NCBI GenBank assembly: GCA_964351655.1 | Contig: CAYGPD010000021.1 | Span: forward strand, 1-53,160 | Direction: 5' to 3' | DNA length: 53,160 nucleotides | From: Hirschia sp964351655 | Lineage (GTDB): Bacteria > Pseudomonadota > Alphaproteobacteria > Caulobacterales > Hyphomonadaceae | In this document: piece after piece, positions 43,009-52,205 of the stretch | Position numbering within the stretch: the stretch's first letter is position 1 | Layout of the letters: every line of letters begins with the position of its first letter | The notes under the pieces: model-generated | What the model saw: the letters and a program-made list of their open reading frames with translations, nothing else | Databases searched by the model: none | What the model was told of the DNA's origin: nothing | Made by a program: the position numbers and the translations under genes

Positions 43009-45072
43009 ATGAGTATATCGATTTTTCTAATCGGGGTTATCGTAATTTCAGTTTTCATTTGCTCAATTGCAAATGTAGGTACTGCCTTATGTAAATTAAT
43101 CCCCTGCTTCAGAACATCTGCGGCATTCCCAGTTTACGCCATGGCAGCTGGGTTTGTCGCCAATGGGTTGGCTGGCGCGTTACTTTGGATGACCGGGATG
43201 ACAAATAGCGTCGCTGCTATAGTAGTGATTGTCGGCATCAATTTGTTGAGTTTGGTCGCCAATTTCCGGACATATCGAGCACACGAAGACGGATTGTTAA
43301 AGGAACATTCAAAACATATCCCGCTTTGGTTTTTTGCCTCGCTAGCTATCTTCTCAATGGCTCATATGAGCCCAAAGCAACCCGCTTGGCTGGAAGACGG
43401 GTTATTTGTCTATAAAGCTTGGACATTACCCGTTAAACTGCAATTGCTGACTGGCGGCATGCCAGCAGATAACGCCCTTCCTGCATATGCAGGCGAAATG
43501 ATGGCCCGAGATATTTCTTTTAAAGATAATCGTCCGCTCATGCCAGGTCAGGAAGTTTCAAACCGCCCAATCCTCCTATCCAGTCTATATTTACCCTACA
43601 GATTGATATTTGGGGGAGAGTCAAAAACACCCGAAACAATTCCTACAATCAATTATGTCGGCCAAGATTGGCCCAATTTTGGTGCCTTATTTACAGACAA
43701 AATATTCTCTATTTTTCTGGCAATCGCGATTACCGCCAATGCTGCCATATTCGTTACAATATTTTATCTGTTCCAATATTTTGGTCTTAAATACGCTATG
43801 TCGCTTACGGTCGCATGCGGCGTAATCGCACCCTATATTGTGTTACATACGATATTTACATGGCCCAAAAATTTAGCCGGATTTTTCATCGCTGCCGCAT
43901 TTCTTGCCGCGTTAGATAGACGACATGCAGCATGGATTGTGGGTCTGGCAGCTCTTGGTTATTGGGCGCACTCTTACGCAATCTTATTCGCATTTGGTTT
44001 TTGTGTGTATGTCTTCATTCGCGCCCTACAATCGGGTTTATTTGAAAATTTCAAAGTCCACTTTAAAGAACTTTCTATCGCTGCAATCAGCGTCATAGCG
44101 ATACTTGCACCTTGGTTTTTATGGACTCGTTTAGGGCTACAAATAGAAGCAGACTTATTATCTCAAAACGCAGGTGCTGGTCGCACTTCAGCAGATATAT
44201 GGAATGCGCGCTTTTTAAATATCTCCACTATTTTCTCATTCAACTGGCTTTCAATGACACCAAATGGATTAGAGCTACATTCGGGCTACAGAGTGTCTCT
44301 TCTATCAGCGTTAGGGCCTATATTATTGCTCATTATGCCAGCTGCCGTATTCCTTGGCGATGTAAAAGACCGCGCGCTATTATGGGCAGGTATTCTTTTT
44401 CCAACCACTGTGGTGACATTGCTTTTTGGCGTCTTTAACCCACCCATTCAACATGGCTGGCAAGCAGCCATTCCCATGCTTTTGGTCATTACTTTCGCAT
44501 TCTTACTACGTTTTATTGGACAATTGGGAACTCTGATTGTTGGAGGCATAACTGCCTTAACGTCCATATTTTCGTTTGCGCTCTATTCTGACATTGTCGC
44601 AGGCAATCATCCTGCTCAATCTCTCCTTTTGAACTTCCAAGAGGACACCATCGCAGAAAACGCTCCAAATGTGGGCGTTCGAATTGATATAAACGGAGTC
44701 GCTCAACCTTCCCTATTCAATGCAGCCCCATCACGCTCTGTATTTGGCCCATTTGAATTATCTGGAGAAGACACGCATTTGCGTGGGAATTTCGCGGTGC
44801 ATCCAAGTGTTTTTGAATATCACGATGGAGATGAAACTGTTTTTCAGGTCGAAGCTACAGATGCAACGGGAAAAACAGTTCTGCTCTCTGAAGATAGATT
44901 GGATGTGCGAACGAAACCAGAGCAACGTACTTGGATGTCCATGAATGTTGCAATTCCCCAAGATCTGCAAAGCCCTGTGACTATCGCGCTAAAATGTGAA
45001 GCAGGAAAAAACAACAATAGCATTGCCGATTGGTGTGTTTGGGGAACCCCAACACTATCCGCAACGCAATAA
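43009..45072 (+). CDS. Large polytopic membrane protein, glycan-related
   Basis: This protein has about 687 residues with a dozen or so hydrophobic segments over residues 1-560, then a soluble C-terminal stretch (LRGNFAVHPSVFEYHDGDETVFQVEATD). A periplasmic loop between early helices holds PAWLEDGLFVYKAWTLPVKLQ. The layout resembles GT-C glycosyltransferases or glycan assembly proteins, but I do not recognise a named family. The ATG at 43009 is preferred because the upstream in-frame sequence from 42907 is basic and unlike a membrane start. Confidence 0.75.
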   Translation: MSISIFLIGVIVISVFICSIANVGTALCKLIPCFRTSAAFPVYAMAAGFVANGLAGALLWMTGMTNSVAAIVVIVGINLLSLVANFRTYRAHEDGLLKEHSKHIPLWFFASLAIFSMAHMSPKQPAWLEDGLFVYKAWTLPVKLQLLTGGMPADNALPAYAGEMMARDISFKDNRPLMPGQEVSNRPILLSSLYLPYRLIFGGESKTPETIPTINYVGQDWPNFGALFTDKIFSIFLAIAITANAAIFVTIFYLFQYFGLKYAMSLTVACGVIAPYIVLHTIFTWPKNLAGFFIAAAFLAALDRRHAAWIVGLAALGYWAHSYAILFAFGFCVYVFIRALQSGLFENFKVHFKELSIAAISVIAILAPWFLWTRLGLQIEADLLSQNAGAGRTSADIWNARFLNISTIFSFNWLSMTPNGLELHSGYRVSLLSALGPILLLIMPAAVFLGDVKDRALLWAGILFPTTVVTLLFGVFNPPIQHGWQAAIPMLLVITFAFLLRFIGQLGTLIVGGITALTSIFSFALYSDIVAGNHPAQSLLLNFQEDTIAENAPNVGVRIDINGVAQPSLFNAAPSRSVFGPFELSGEDTHLRGNFAVHPSVFEYHDGDETVFQVEATDATGKTVLLSEDRLDVRTKPEQRTWMSMNVAIPQDLQSPVTIALKCEAGKNNNSIADWCVWGTPTLSATQ

Positions 45073-45139
45073 TACTATTTAAAGCAATTAAGTGCTTCAA
45101 AGCTCCCTGCCGTAATAAAGTAGGAAGCTCAAATTACAC

Positions 45140-46156
45140 TTAGTTATCTTCAATATTAGCTTTCATGCTTTGAATTTCAGCATGCTGGTGTTCAATAATT
45201 ACCTGAGCTTTTTGCCTATCTTGCAAAACATCCGCTAGCTGTGCTTTTGCCTCTGCTAATGCAGCAGCCGGAACAAACAGATTTTCAGCGCTCGCAACTG
45301 TATCACACGGCACCGCTTCTCCTGGTAAACCTTCTGCCAAGCTTGGAATTGGAGGATTAAAGCCCGCATCCATTATTTCAACGAGTCCGGTCGTCATTTC
45401 AACGCCCTCAGGCAATGCGAGCACATTCGCTTCTACAGCACCCCCAAATATATTGATTGCGCTCTTATTAAAATTGTTGGTGTTGAACGGATTGCTGATG
45501 TGCCAGTAAAGTCGATACGATCTACTCTTTAAAATCTCATATATTGCTGCAAAATTTCTATCGTCATTTTGTTCAAAATATAAAATGGGATTGAATGTAT
45601 CGAGTATATTTAGCGCACCTTTCAGCACTTCTAATTCCATGCCCTCCACATCAATTTTAATGAGGTCGCATCGCTGAATTTTAAGCTCATCAAGTGTGAT
45701 GATTGGTAAGGTAGTAACAACGGCACGATCAGACTGAACGTCTCCGCGATCAGTTGCAAAACTTTCAGCACCGAAATTAGAGACAATCTTATCTGTTGAT
45801 GCACAATAGTTTGACGTGCCCGGCTTTGAACCTGCCAAAGCATTTAAAGCCATCGCTCTATCTTGAAGTTGGTTGATTACAATATTCGTCGTCAGAATGT
45901 GATGTATTTCGGTCTGAGCTTCAATCGCAACAACGAAGCCTTGATCACCCACATGGCGCGCAAGTGCGATAGTGTGTGTGCCTACATTGCCTCCCACATC
46001 AAGAATAAATGCACCTTCCCCAACATATTGTTTGATCTGGTGAATTTCACTTTCAGCCCATTCACCATAATTGCGGAGTGAGGCACCAATACATTCGTCA
46101 GCACTATAGTGTGTGAATATGCCATGGCGTGCGCTGAAGAAGCTTATTTTACTCAT
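45140..46156 (-). CDS. FkbM-family methyltransferase with C-terminal coiled coil
   Basis: This SAM-dependent methyltransferase has 338 residues. Motif I is FILDVGGNVGTHTIALARHVG, followed by VVAIEAQTEIHHILTTNI and the FkbM signature CDLIKIDVEGMELEVLKGA. The last 50 residues (AALAEAKAQLADVLQDRQKAQVIIEHQHAEIQSMKANI) look like a short coiled coil for self-association or binding to a glycosyltransferase. It probably methylates a hydroxyl of the surface glycan. It is transcribed toward the membrane-protein gene at 45072. Confidence 0.9.
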   Translation of the reverse strand: MSKISFFSARHGIFTHYSADECIGASLRNYGEWAESEIHQIKQYVGEGAFILDVGGNVGTHTIALARHVGDQGFVVAIEAQTEIHHILTTNIVINQLQDRAMALNALAGSKPGTSNYCASTDKIVSNFGAESFATDRGDVQSDRAVVTTLPIITLDELKIQRCDLIKIDVEGMELEVLKGALNILDTFNPILYFEQNDDRNFAAIYEILKSRSYRLYWHISNPFNTNNFNKSAINIFGGAVEANVLALPEGVEMTTGLVEIMDAGFNPPIPSLAEGLPGEAVPCDTVASAENLFVPAAALAEAKAQLADVLQDRQKAQVIIEHQHAEIQSMKANIEDN

Positions 46157-46610
46157 TGATTACTCCACTAATTACGGTGTTGATTAAGTATCATCACTAC
46201 CGAATAAATCACACTATTTTGGTATTCCAATATAGAAATTAATTACTTACAGTATAACTGTAGCTCGAATTGATAGCCATTCATACGATAGATACCAGAC
46301 ATTCCAATCGCATTTGCAAGTTTAATTCAAAAATTTAATCTAAGTTTCACATTGCCTGTTTGACAGGCAGTTGTAATTGCTCACATGTGCACCCACACAT
46401 CCCTCTTAAGAAACGGTGTTGCGACTTTTAGCAACCCTAACTTTGTGAACTTTCACGGAAACTGGGAATCAAAACGCCTCAAATGAATACACAATTCATA
46501 AGGCTCTCTATTACTTAAGCTTATAGTGTTGACTGGGATAATTATTCTTGCTGTGTGCTCAAGTTAGGTTAATAAGGACCCAAACCTGATAGCCAATAAG
46601 TAGAATAGTA
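46157..46610. other. Intergenic region between FkbM and membrane protein
   Basis: About 450 bp, AT-rich, no gene seen. A small inverted repeat TGCCTGT / ACAGGCA lies at 46353-46369. Promoters for the two divergent flanking genes must be here. Confidence 0.45.
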
Positions 46611-48740
46611 ATGTTAAATTCAAGAACAGCTCTATACGCTCTCTCGATCATCCCGATCGCGATGATATTTTTGGCGATAGTAGGCGGATTTAACCAATAT
46701 TCCCCCATACCTTTTGGAGATATGTGGGATGGAACATTAGATTCTTACATTGATTTGACGTCTGGCAATTTGGGTGAGCTTTGGTCACAGCATAATGAGC
46801 ACCGAATTGTGCTCGCGCGTCTGTTATTTGTGTTGGATCTTGGATTGTTTGGTGGGAAGCAGATATTTCTCTACATCATCAATTACGCACTAGTTTTTTT
46901 AAGTATCTATATTTTCAGACAAATACTCATCGAACGTATTGCGCCTGATTTCCCCAAATTATGGATAAATTTTGCCACCCTCTTCTTGGCTGGCTGGCTG
47001 TTCTTCTGGTCACAAGAAAACAATCTCACATGGGGGTTTCAGTCACAATTTTTTCTTGCGCAAATCCTTCCGCTATCTGCGTTTTATTTCTTACACAAAT
47101 CAAAAGACCACCCACTAAAGAGCAAAGAATTCATCTTAGCTTGCCTGTTTGGAGTGTTGTCCGCAGGAACTATGGCGAACGGCATATTGGCTCTTCCTTT
47201 GTTGGTTTTGGGTGCAGTCATTTGCGGATTTGACGTGAAACGTATCTCTATCCTTGCAGTCCTATCTATTGTGACCGTAGGCGCATACTTACACAATTAT
47301 CACTCCCCTGTTGGACATGGTTCACTCTTTGAAACATTAAAAGATAACCCTTTGGGAATGTTACTTTTTACCAGCATTTATGCGGGTAGTCCCTTTGGGT
47401 ATGGCATTATGCCCGTTTTATCTGCAGTGTATGTTGCTTGTTTCGCTGGCGCGGCCCTGATTAGCCTTAGCGCACTTAAAGTTTGGCATGTGTTCGCTGA
47501 ACGCAAAACGCGCACTCTGGAAATAGCTCTGCTTCTATTTATTCTGTATGTTGGCTGCTCCGCATTCATTACCGCTGGGGGACGCTTAAGTTTGTTTGGC
47601 AAGGAATCGGCACTAAGCAGTCGATACTCCACCCCGTCCCTCATGATTTGGGCTGCTTTATTTTGCTTATATGCTCCCACCGTTTTTTCTTGGTTCAAAA
47701 TGAAAAAATGGGTGCCTCAAATTGGTCTCGGTGTAATATTTGCTTTTGGTGTTTGGATGCTAAACCTTCAAATGAACGCCCTTCAATCTAAGGCGGGTAT
47801 TCATCGTGTTTGGGATTTAGCGGGCTTAGCATTAGAACTTGGTATTGATGACGAGGAATACATCAAATCTATTTACCCAAGCTCAGCGGCTGCATTACAT
47901 TTAGCGAAAAAGTCGAGTGATCACGATATTTCTATATTTGGTCTTCGCGCCTATAAGGGATTGAGAGAACAACTAGGTCAGAAATCATCAGCTATTGCTG
48001 TTAAAGGCTGCGCCGGCGCAATTGATCGCTTTGATCAACTGCCAAAAGATAAAGGATATGTTCGCATTCATGGTTGGTTATTTGATAGCGATGCCGGCAA
48101 CCCACCGAAACACCTAGAAATATTGAATGCGTCAGACCAAGTTATTGGCTTTGCTTTTTCAGGTGATAACCGACCAGACCTTATCACTGCGATAGATGAA
48201 AATGCCGGACAGGCTGGTTATCAAGGATATGTTGCAAGTTCCGCCTTAGGGCAAACTTTAAAGATACGAGAGCGAAACACCCGCAAAAAGGAAAAAATTG
48301 TCTGCGAGGTTTCCGGCCAATTGGGAGACAGCTATTTCAAAGTCATACCTGAAGCGCCCACCCCAGCGAATACAACCGTCTCCTTATCATCCATTATTGG
48401 CACTCACACTTGGACGGGTGCTGACTTTGCAAAAAGTGAAATAAACGGCATGACTGTTCTGGGTAGCTTTATCGCTTCCGATGCAGATACTGGGGAGATT
48501 GTCCTTTCCTTGAAACAAGGTGACAAAATCTACTACAGCTCTGGGCCAACAAGCGGCAATCAGACCCTTGATAAGCTCGATGATGATGCGCCTCCAATTC
48601 TACTCCCAGTTTCTGCCAATTGGGTGTTGCTTGACTTTTCAACTCCGAATAATGGTGAAGCAGCGTCACAGTACCGATTTAGCGATAATGGTTCGGGCTG
48701 GGGTGAATGGTCGGCAATAGCTATTGCATCAAACAAATAA
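46611..48740 (+). CDS. Polytopic membrane protein with C-terminal soluble domain
   Basis: This protein has 709 residues. About ten hydrophobic segments fill residues 8-410. An early periplasmic loop carries FGDMWDG and WSQHNEHRIVLARLL, a DxWD / HNEHR pattern I associate with uncharacterised GT-C-like proteins. Residues about 430-709 are soluble and include a compact domain (DKGYVRIHGWLFDSDAGNPPKHLEILNASDQVIGFAFSGDNRPDL). Likely a membrane glycosyltransferase or a related glycan-handling protein; no named family is recognised. Confidence 0.75.
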   Translation: MLNSRTALYALSIIPIAMIFLAIVGGFNQYSPIPFGDMWDGTLDSYIDLTSGNLGELWSQHNEHRIVLARLLFVLDLGLFGGKQIFLYIINYALVFLSIYIFRQILIERIAPDFPKLWINFATLFLAGWLFFWSQENNLTWGFQSQFFLAQILPLSAFYFLHKSKDHPLKSKEFILACLFGVLSAGTMANGILALPLLVLGAVICGFDVKRISILAVLSIVTVGAYLHNYHSPVGHGSLFETLKDNPLGMLLFTSIYAGSPFGYGIMPVLSAVYVACFAGAALISLSALKVWHVFAERKTRTLEIALLLFILYVGCSAFITAGGRLSLFGKESALSSRYSTPSLMIWAALFCLYAPTVFSWFKMKKWVPQIGLGVIFAFGVWMLNLQMNALQSKAGIHRVWDLAGLALELGIDDEEYIKSIYPSSAAALHLAKKSSDHDISIFGLRAYKGLREQLGQKSSAIAVKGCAGAIDRFDQLPKDKGYVRIHGWLFDSDAGNPPKHLEILNASDQVIGFAFSGDNRPDLITAIDENAGQAGYQGYVASSALGQTLKIRERNTRKKEKIVCEVSGQLGDSYFKVIPEAPTPANTTVSLSSIIGTHTWTGADFAKSEINGMTVLGSFIASDADTGEIVLSLKQGDKIYYSSGPTSGNQTLDKLDDDAPPILLPVSANWVLLDFSTPNNGEAASQYRFSDNGSGWGEWSAIAIASNK

Positions 48741-48773
48741 AAAGACTCAAAACTGAATACCCAAAGTGAGATA

Positions 48774-49757
48774 ATGATGACAACTATTGAGCCTCAAACG
48801 CTGAAAAATCTCGATCAGAAAATCGTCATCACAGGCGTTGCAGGTCTAGTCGGACAAAACCTTTGTCTCAAACTCCATGAAGCTGGGTACACCAATCTTG
48901 TGGGCATCGATAAGCATGTTCACAACATTGCAGTTTTAAAAGAACATCAACCTTATGTCCGCGTTATTGAAGCAGACCTTGCTGACACCGGTGACTGGCA
49001 GTCGGAACTCAAAGACGCTGATACTATTGTGCTGAACCAAGCTCAGATTGGCGGTTTAAATTGGGTTGATTTTGATCGCAACAATATCATCGCAACGCAA
49101 AACATTCTGGACTCTATAGTAGACGATAAACCGCCCTATATTGTTCATATTTCATCCTCTGTTGTGAACTCAATTGCAGATGATTTTTATACCCAATCGA
49201 AAACCACTCAGGAAGAATTAGTCAAAAGCACATGTGCGGAACGCAATATCAGATATAGCGTTTTGCGCCCAACTTTGATGTTTGGATGGTTTGACCGCAA
49301 ACATCTTGGCTGGCTACGCCGCTTCATGGATCAGGCTCCTGTGTTCCCTATTCCGTCACACGGAAAATACATTCGTCAACCCCTCTATGAGGGCGACTTC
49401 TGCCGGGTCATTATGGGGTGTATTGAACTACAGCCCGATAATGAAATTCTAGACATCTCCGGTCAGGAGAAAATCTATTACAAAGACATGATCCGGACTA
49501 TTAAAAAGGTCGCGGGTGGCAAAGCCATGATTATCCATATCCCATACTCGCTGTTTTGGGTTCTCCTAAAAATGGCCAGTTGGGTCATGCCCAAACCACC
49601 TTTTACAACGAAACAACTTGAAGCTTTGGTCATTCCTGAAGAGTTTGACATAATCGACTGGCCGGGCCGATTTGGCTTCACGGCGACACCCTTTAATGAA
49701 GCTGTCGATGAAACCTATAACCACCCGATCCATTCCAAAACATTCCTGGAGTTCTAA
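48774..49757 (+). CDS. NAD-dependent sugar epimerase/dehydratase (extended SDR)
   Basis: This protein of 327 residues has a Rossmann start IVITGVAGLVGQNLCLKLHEAG (G-x-x-G-x-x-G) and the active-site set S-S-S (about 123) and YTQSK (Y-x-x-x-K). It belongs with extended SDR nucleotide-sugar epimerases, dehydratases and reductases. Two ATGs (48774, 48777) are possible. It is two bases from the FAD oxidoreductase gene, so the two steps are probably linked. Confidence 0.88.
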   Translation: MMTTIEPQTLKNLDQKIVITGVAGLVGQNLCLKLHEAGYTNLVGIDKHVHNIAVLKEHQPYVRVIEADLADTGDWQSELKDADTIVLNQAQIGGLNWVDFDRNNIIATQNILDSIVDDKPPYIVHISSSVVNSIADDFYTQSKTTQEELVKSTCAERNIRYSVLRPTLMFGWFDRKHLGWLRRFMDQAPVFPIPSHGKYIRQPLYEGDFCRVIMGCIELQPDNEILDISGQEKIYYKDMIRTIKKVAGGKAMIIHIPYSLFWVLLKMASWVMPKPPFTTKQLEALVIPEEFDIIDWPGRFGFTATPFNEAVDETYNHPIHSKTFLEF

Positions 49758-49759
49758 CG

Positions 49760-51115
49760 ATGACTGATAAATCCAAAATTTATGATGTCGTCGTAATTGG
49801 CGCAGGCGCGATGGGGCTGGCTGCGGCTTATCACTGCGCAAAATCCGGAGCTGAGACACGTTTGCTTGAGGCTAGTTCCGTTGCAGGCGGAATGGCAGCA
49901 CATTTTGATTTTGAGGGTGTATCTCTTGAAAGATTTTATCATTTTTGCTGCATCACAGACTATGACACTTTCAAACTTCTCAAAGATTTGGAATTAGAAG
50001 ATGCTATTGTCTGGAAAAACACAAAAATGGGACATTATGCAGATGGAAAACTGCATGAATGGGGCAATCCCGTTGCCCTGCTCAAATATCCCGGCCTCAC
50101 ATTCGTAGAAAAATTCAGATATGGCCTCATGGCATGGTGGTGTACCAAACGCAAAGACTGGGGCAATGCCGAGAATATGACAGCTCCAGACTGGTTTAAA
50201 GCATGGCTGGGAGAGAGTTGTTACAACAAAATGTTCAAACGCTTGTTTGATCAAAAGCTATATGAATACACTGAAAGCGTAAGCGCAACATGGATTGCAA
50301 CCCGTATTCAACGTATTGGCCGTTCCCGCCAATCTTTGATGAAGGAAAAATTGGGCCACATTACAGGCGGCACGCAAACACTCGTTGATGCGCTGTATAA
50401 AGGCATAGAAACACATCACGGTGAGATCACATTAAGCGCACCTGTATCAAGCGTGCGGCCGATGGAAAACGGCGTAAAAGAAATCACTACAGCCAACGGT
50501 GAAGTCATATTTGCGCATGAAGTGATCTCGACCGTCCCAACACCCCTCGTTCCGGCTATGATACCAGACCTGACTGAGGACGAACGCAGCAAACTTGCCG
50601 CTATTCCAAACATCGGTGTTGTTTGCCTTGTCTACAAACTTAAAAAGGCCGTGACCGGAAAATTCTGGGTCAATATTATTGACGAAAAACACGCCATTCC
50701 CGGCTTGATAGAATTTTCAGCTCTACGTGATTTTGGTGACGATCATATCGTCTATGCTCCCTATTATATGCCTGTGACCAATGAACGTTGGGCATGGAGC
50801 GATGAAGCCTTGCTCGATGAAGCGTTTGAAGCGATTAAAGCCGTGAATCCAGATATTACGGCAGATGATGTTCTCGCACGTCAAGCAAGCCGCCTCACCC
50901 ACTCTCAGCCAATTTGTGAGCCAAACTTCTTAGATAAATTGCCGCCAATAGAAACAAGCATAGCCGGTGTGCAAGTGGCTGACACATGTTATTATTACCC
51001 TGAAGATCGCGGTATTTCTGAAAGTGTTGGAATAGCAAAGCGCATGGCGCACACTGCTATCTCACGCCTTCGTCAAAATGCTGGTGTCGCGCAGCTTTCA
51101 GGCGATAAGTCGTGA
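49760..51115 (+). CDS. FAD-dependent oxidoreductase (amine oxidase/UDP-galactopyranose mutase-like fold)
   Basis: This protein of 451 residues has an N-terminal dinucleotide-binding motif YDVVVIGAGAMGLAAAYHCAKSGAETRLLEAS, then GGMAAHFDFEGVSLERFYHF, where Gly-Gly and the aromatic stretch recall flavin amine oxidases and UDP-galactopyranose mutase. The C-terminal FAD motif is ADTCYYYPEDRGISESVGIAKRMA. It sits between an SDR and a GtrA-like protein in a gapless operon. Probably acts on a nucleotide-linked or lipid-linked sugar; the reaction is unknown. Confidence 0.85.
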   Translation: MTDKSKIYDVVVIGAGAMGLAAAYHCAKSGAETRLLEASSVAGGMAAHFDFEGVSLERFYHFCCITDYDTFKLLKDLELEDAIVWKNTKMGHYADGKLHEWGNPVALLKYPGLTFVEKFRYGLMAWWCTKRKDWGNAENMTAPDWFKAWLGESCYNKMFKRLFDQKLYEYTESVSATWIATRIQRIGRSRQSLMKEKLGHITGGTQTLVDALYKGIETHHGEITLSAPVSSVRPMENGVKEITTANGEVIFAHEVISTVPTPLVPAMIPDLTEDERSKLAAIPNIGVVCLVYKLKKAVTGKFWVNIIDEKHAIPGLIEFSALRDFGDDHIVYAPYYMPVTNERWAWSDEALLDEAFEAIKAVNPDITADDVLARQASRLTHSQPICEPNFLDKLPPIETSIAGVQVADTCYYYPEDRGISESVGIAKRMAHTAISRLRQNAGVAQLSGDKS

Positions 51116-51570
51116 CACAGCCAGACAATACAATCTCAGCAGATACCGCCAATATTGAACGTATGCGTTTTATCCGCTTTATTTTAACGGGCGGATTTGC
51201 GGCTCTCGTCAATGTGGGGGTACGCATCGTACTTTCTCAATTTATGAATTTTCATGCTGCTGTGATAATCGCCTATCTTATTGCAATGATTACAGCTTAT
51301 GCGCTTTCACGCATATTTGTATTTGAAAAATCGGGGCGCTCGATTGCTGAAGAATTGAGCAAATTTGCTATCGTAAATCTTGTCGCGATTGCGCAGGTAT
51401 GGCTCGTTACAATGGTGTTGAATTATTATATTCTGCCTGCCATTGGATGGACGCTCTATCCCAAAATTGTCGCCCACTTTATCGGGGTCGCAAGCCCTGT
51501 TTTTACAAGCTATTTTGGCCATAAATACTTCTCATTTAAAGAGAATAAATCCACCGTAGCCGAGCAATAA
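51112..51570 (+). CDS. GtrA-family small membrane protein
   Basis: This protein of 152 residues has four transmembrane segments (FIRFILTGGFAALVNVGVRIVLS, AAVIIAYLIAMITAYALSRIFVF, FAIVNLVAIAQVWLVTMVLNYYILP, IVAHFIGVASPVFTSYFGHKYFSF), the GtrA pattern. GtrA proteins are thought to help flip or hold polyprenyl-phosphate-linked sugars. The GTG start overlaps the previous stop (GTGA), so expression is coupled. Confidence 0.9.
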   Translation: MTQPDNTISADTANIERMRFIRFILTGGFAALVNVGVRIVLSQFMNFHAAVIIAYLIAMITAYALSRIFVFEKSGRSIAEELSKFAIVNLVAIAQVWLVTMVLNYYILPAIGWTLYPKIVAHFIGVASPVFTSYFGHKYFSFKENKSTVAEQ

Positions 51571-52202
51571 TGCACGCGACTTCCAAGTCATTTCTAGCGC
51601 AAATATTCGCTTTATTTGATGCGCGATCCGTTCGAGTGGGACTAGCCATTGCCTTTATATCGCTCAGTGCGATGTTGTTGTGGATAGGGCTTAGTCGCCC
51701 CCCGCTATGCCCCTTGATAGCGCAAGCTAACGCGCTGGCTAGTGAGCACACCCTGCTTGCTTATAGTGTGCTGACCCTCTGGTCATTCTGTTTATTCCTC
51801 ACGGTATTGCCACTCGGCACGACAACGATTTTTATCGCAGGATTTTTCCTTGGTCCGATGGCAGGTGTTGCCCAGTATTGCGCTCTGATCGCTTCCAGCA
51901 TGTTGTTATTTCATATCAGCAAAGACCAATCGGACGCGCAGTTGAAGATGCGTTTATCCCAATGGCCCGCACTCGCGAAATGGGCAGATTTTGCACGCAA
52001 ACGCGGCTTCTTATTCAGCGCAGTTCTAAGAATAATTCCAGTCGTACCCAGCGCCGGCGCAGCCTTATGCGCAGCCTATTTTCATATCTCCCGCAAAGAC
52101 TTTCTTTCCGGCACTATTTTAGCAGGATGGATACGTCCCGTAGGTTTCGCCACGCTTGGCGCACTCGGTAAATTCGCACCCATCTGCGGACTGAATGTAT
52201 AG
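51570..52202 (+). CDS. TVP38/TMEM64 (VTT-domain) membrane protein
   Basis: This DedA-like protein of 210 residues has a VTT domain (PLGTTTIFIAGFFLGPMAGVAQYCALIASSMLLFHISK) and the pattern FLFSAVLRIIPVVPSAGAALCAAYFHISRKDFLSGTILAGWIRP. The ATG overlaps the previous stop by one base. DedA-superfamily relatives move lipids such as undecaprenyl phosphate across the membrane, so it may recycle the carrier used by this glycan pathway (inference). Confidence 0.87.
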   Translation: MHATSKSFLAQIFALFDARSVRVGLAIAFISLSAMLLWIGLSRPPLCPLIAQANALASEHTLLAYSVLTLWSFCLFLTVLPLGTTTIFIAGFFLGPMAGVAQYCALIASSMLLFHISKDQSDAQLKMRLSQWPALAKWADFARKRGFLFSAVLRIIPVVPSAGAALCAAYFHISRKDFLSGTILAGWIRPVGFATLGALGKFAPICGLNV

Positions 52203-52205
52203 GGA

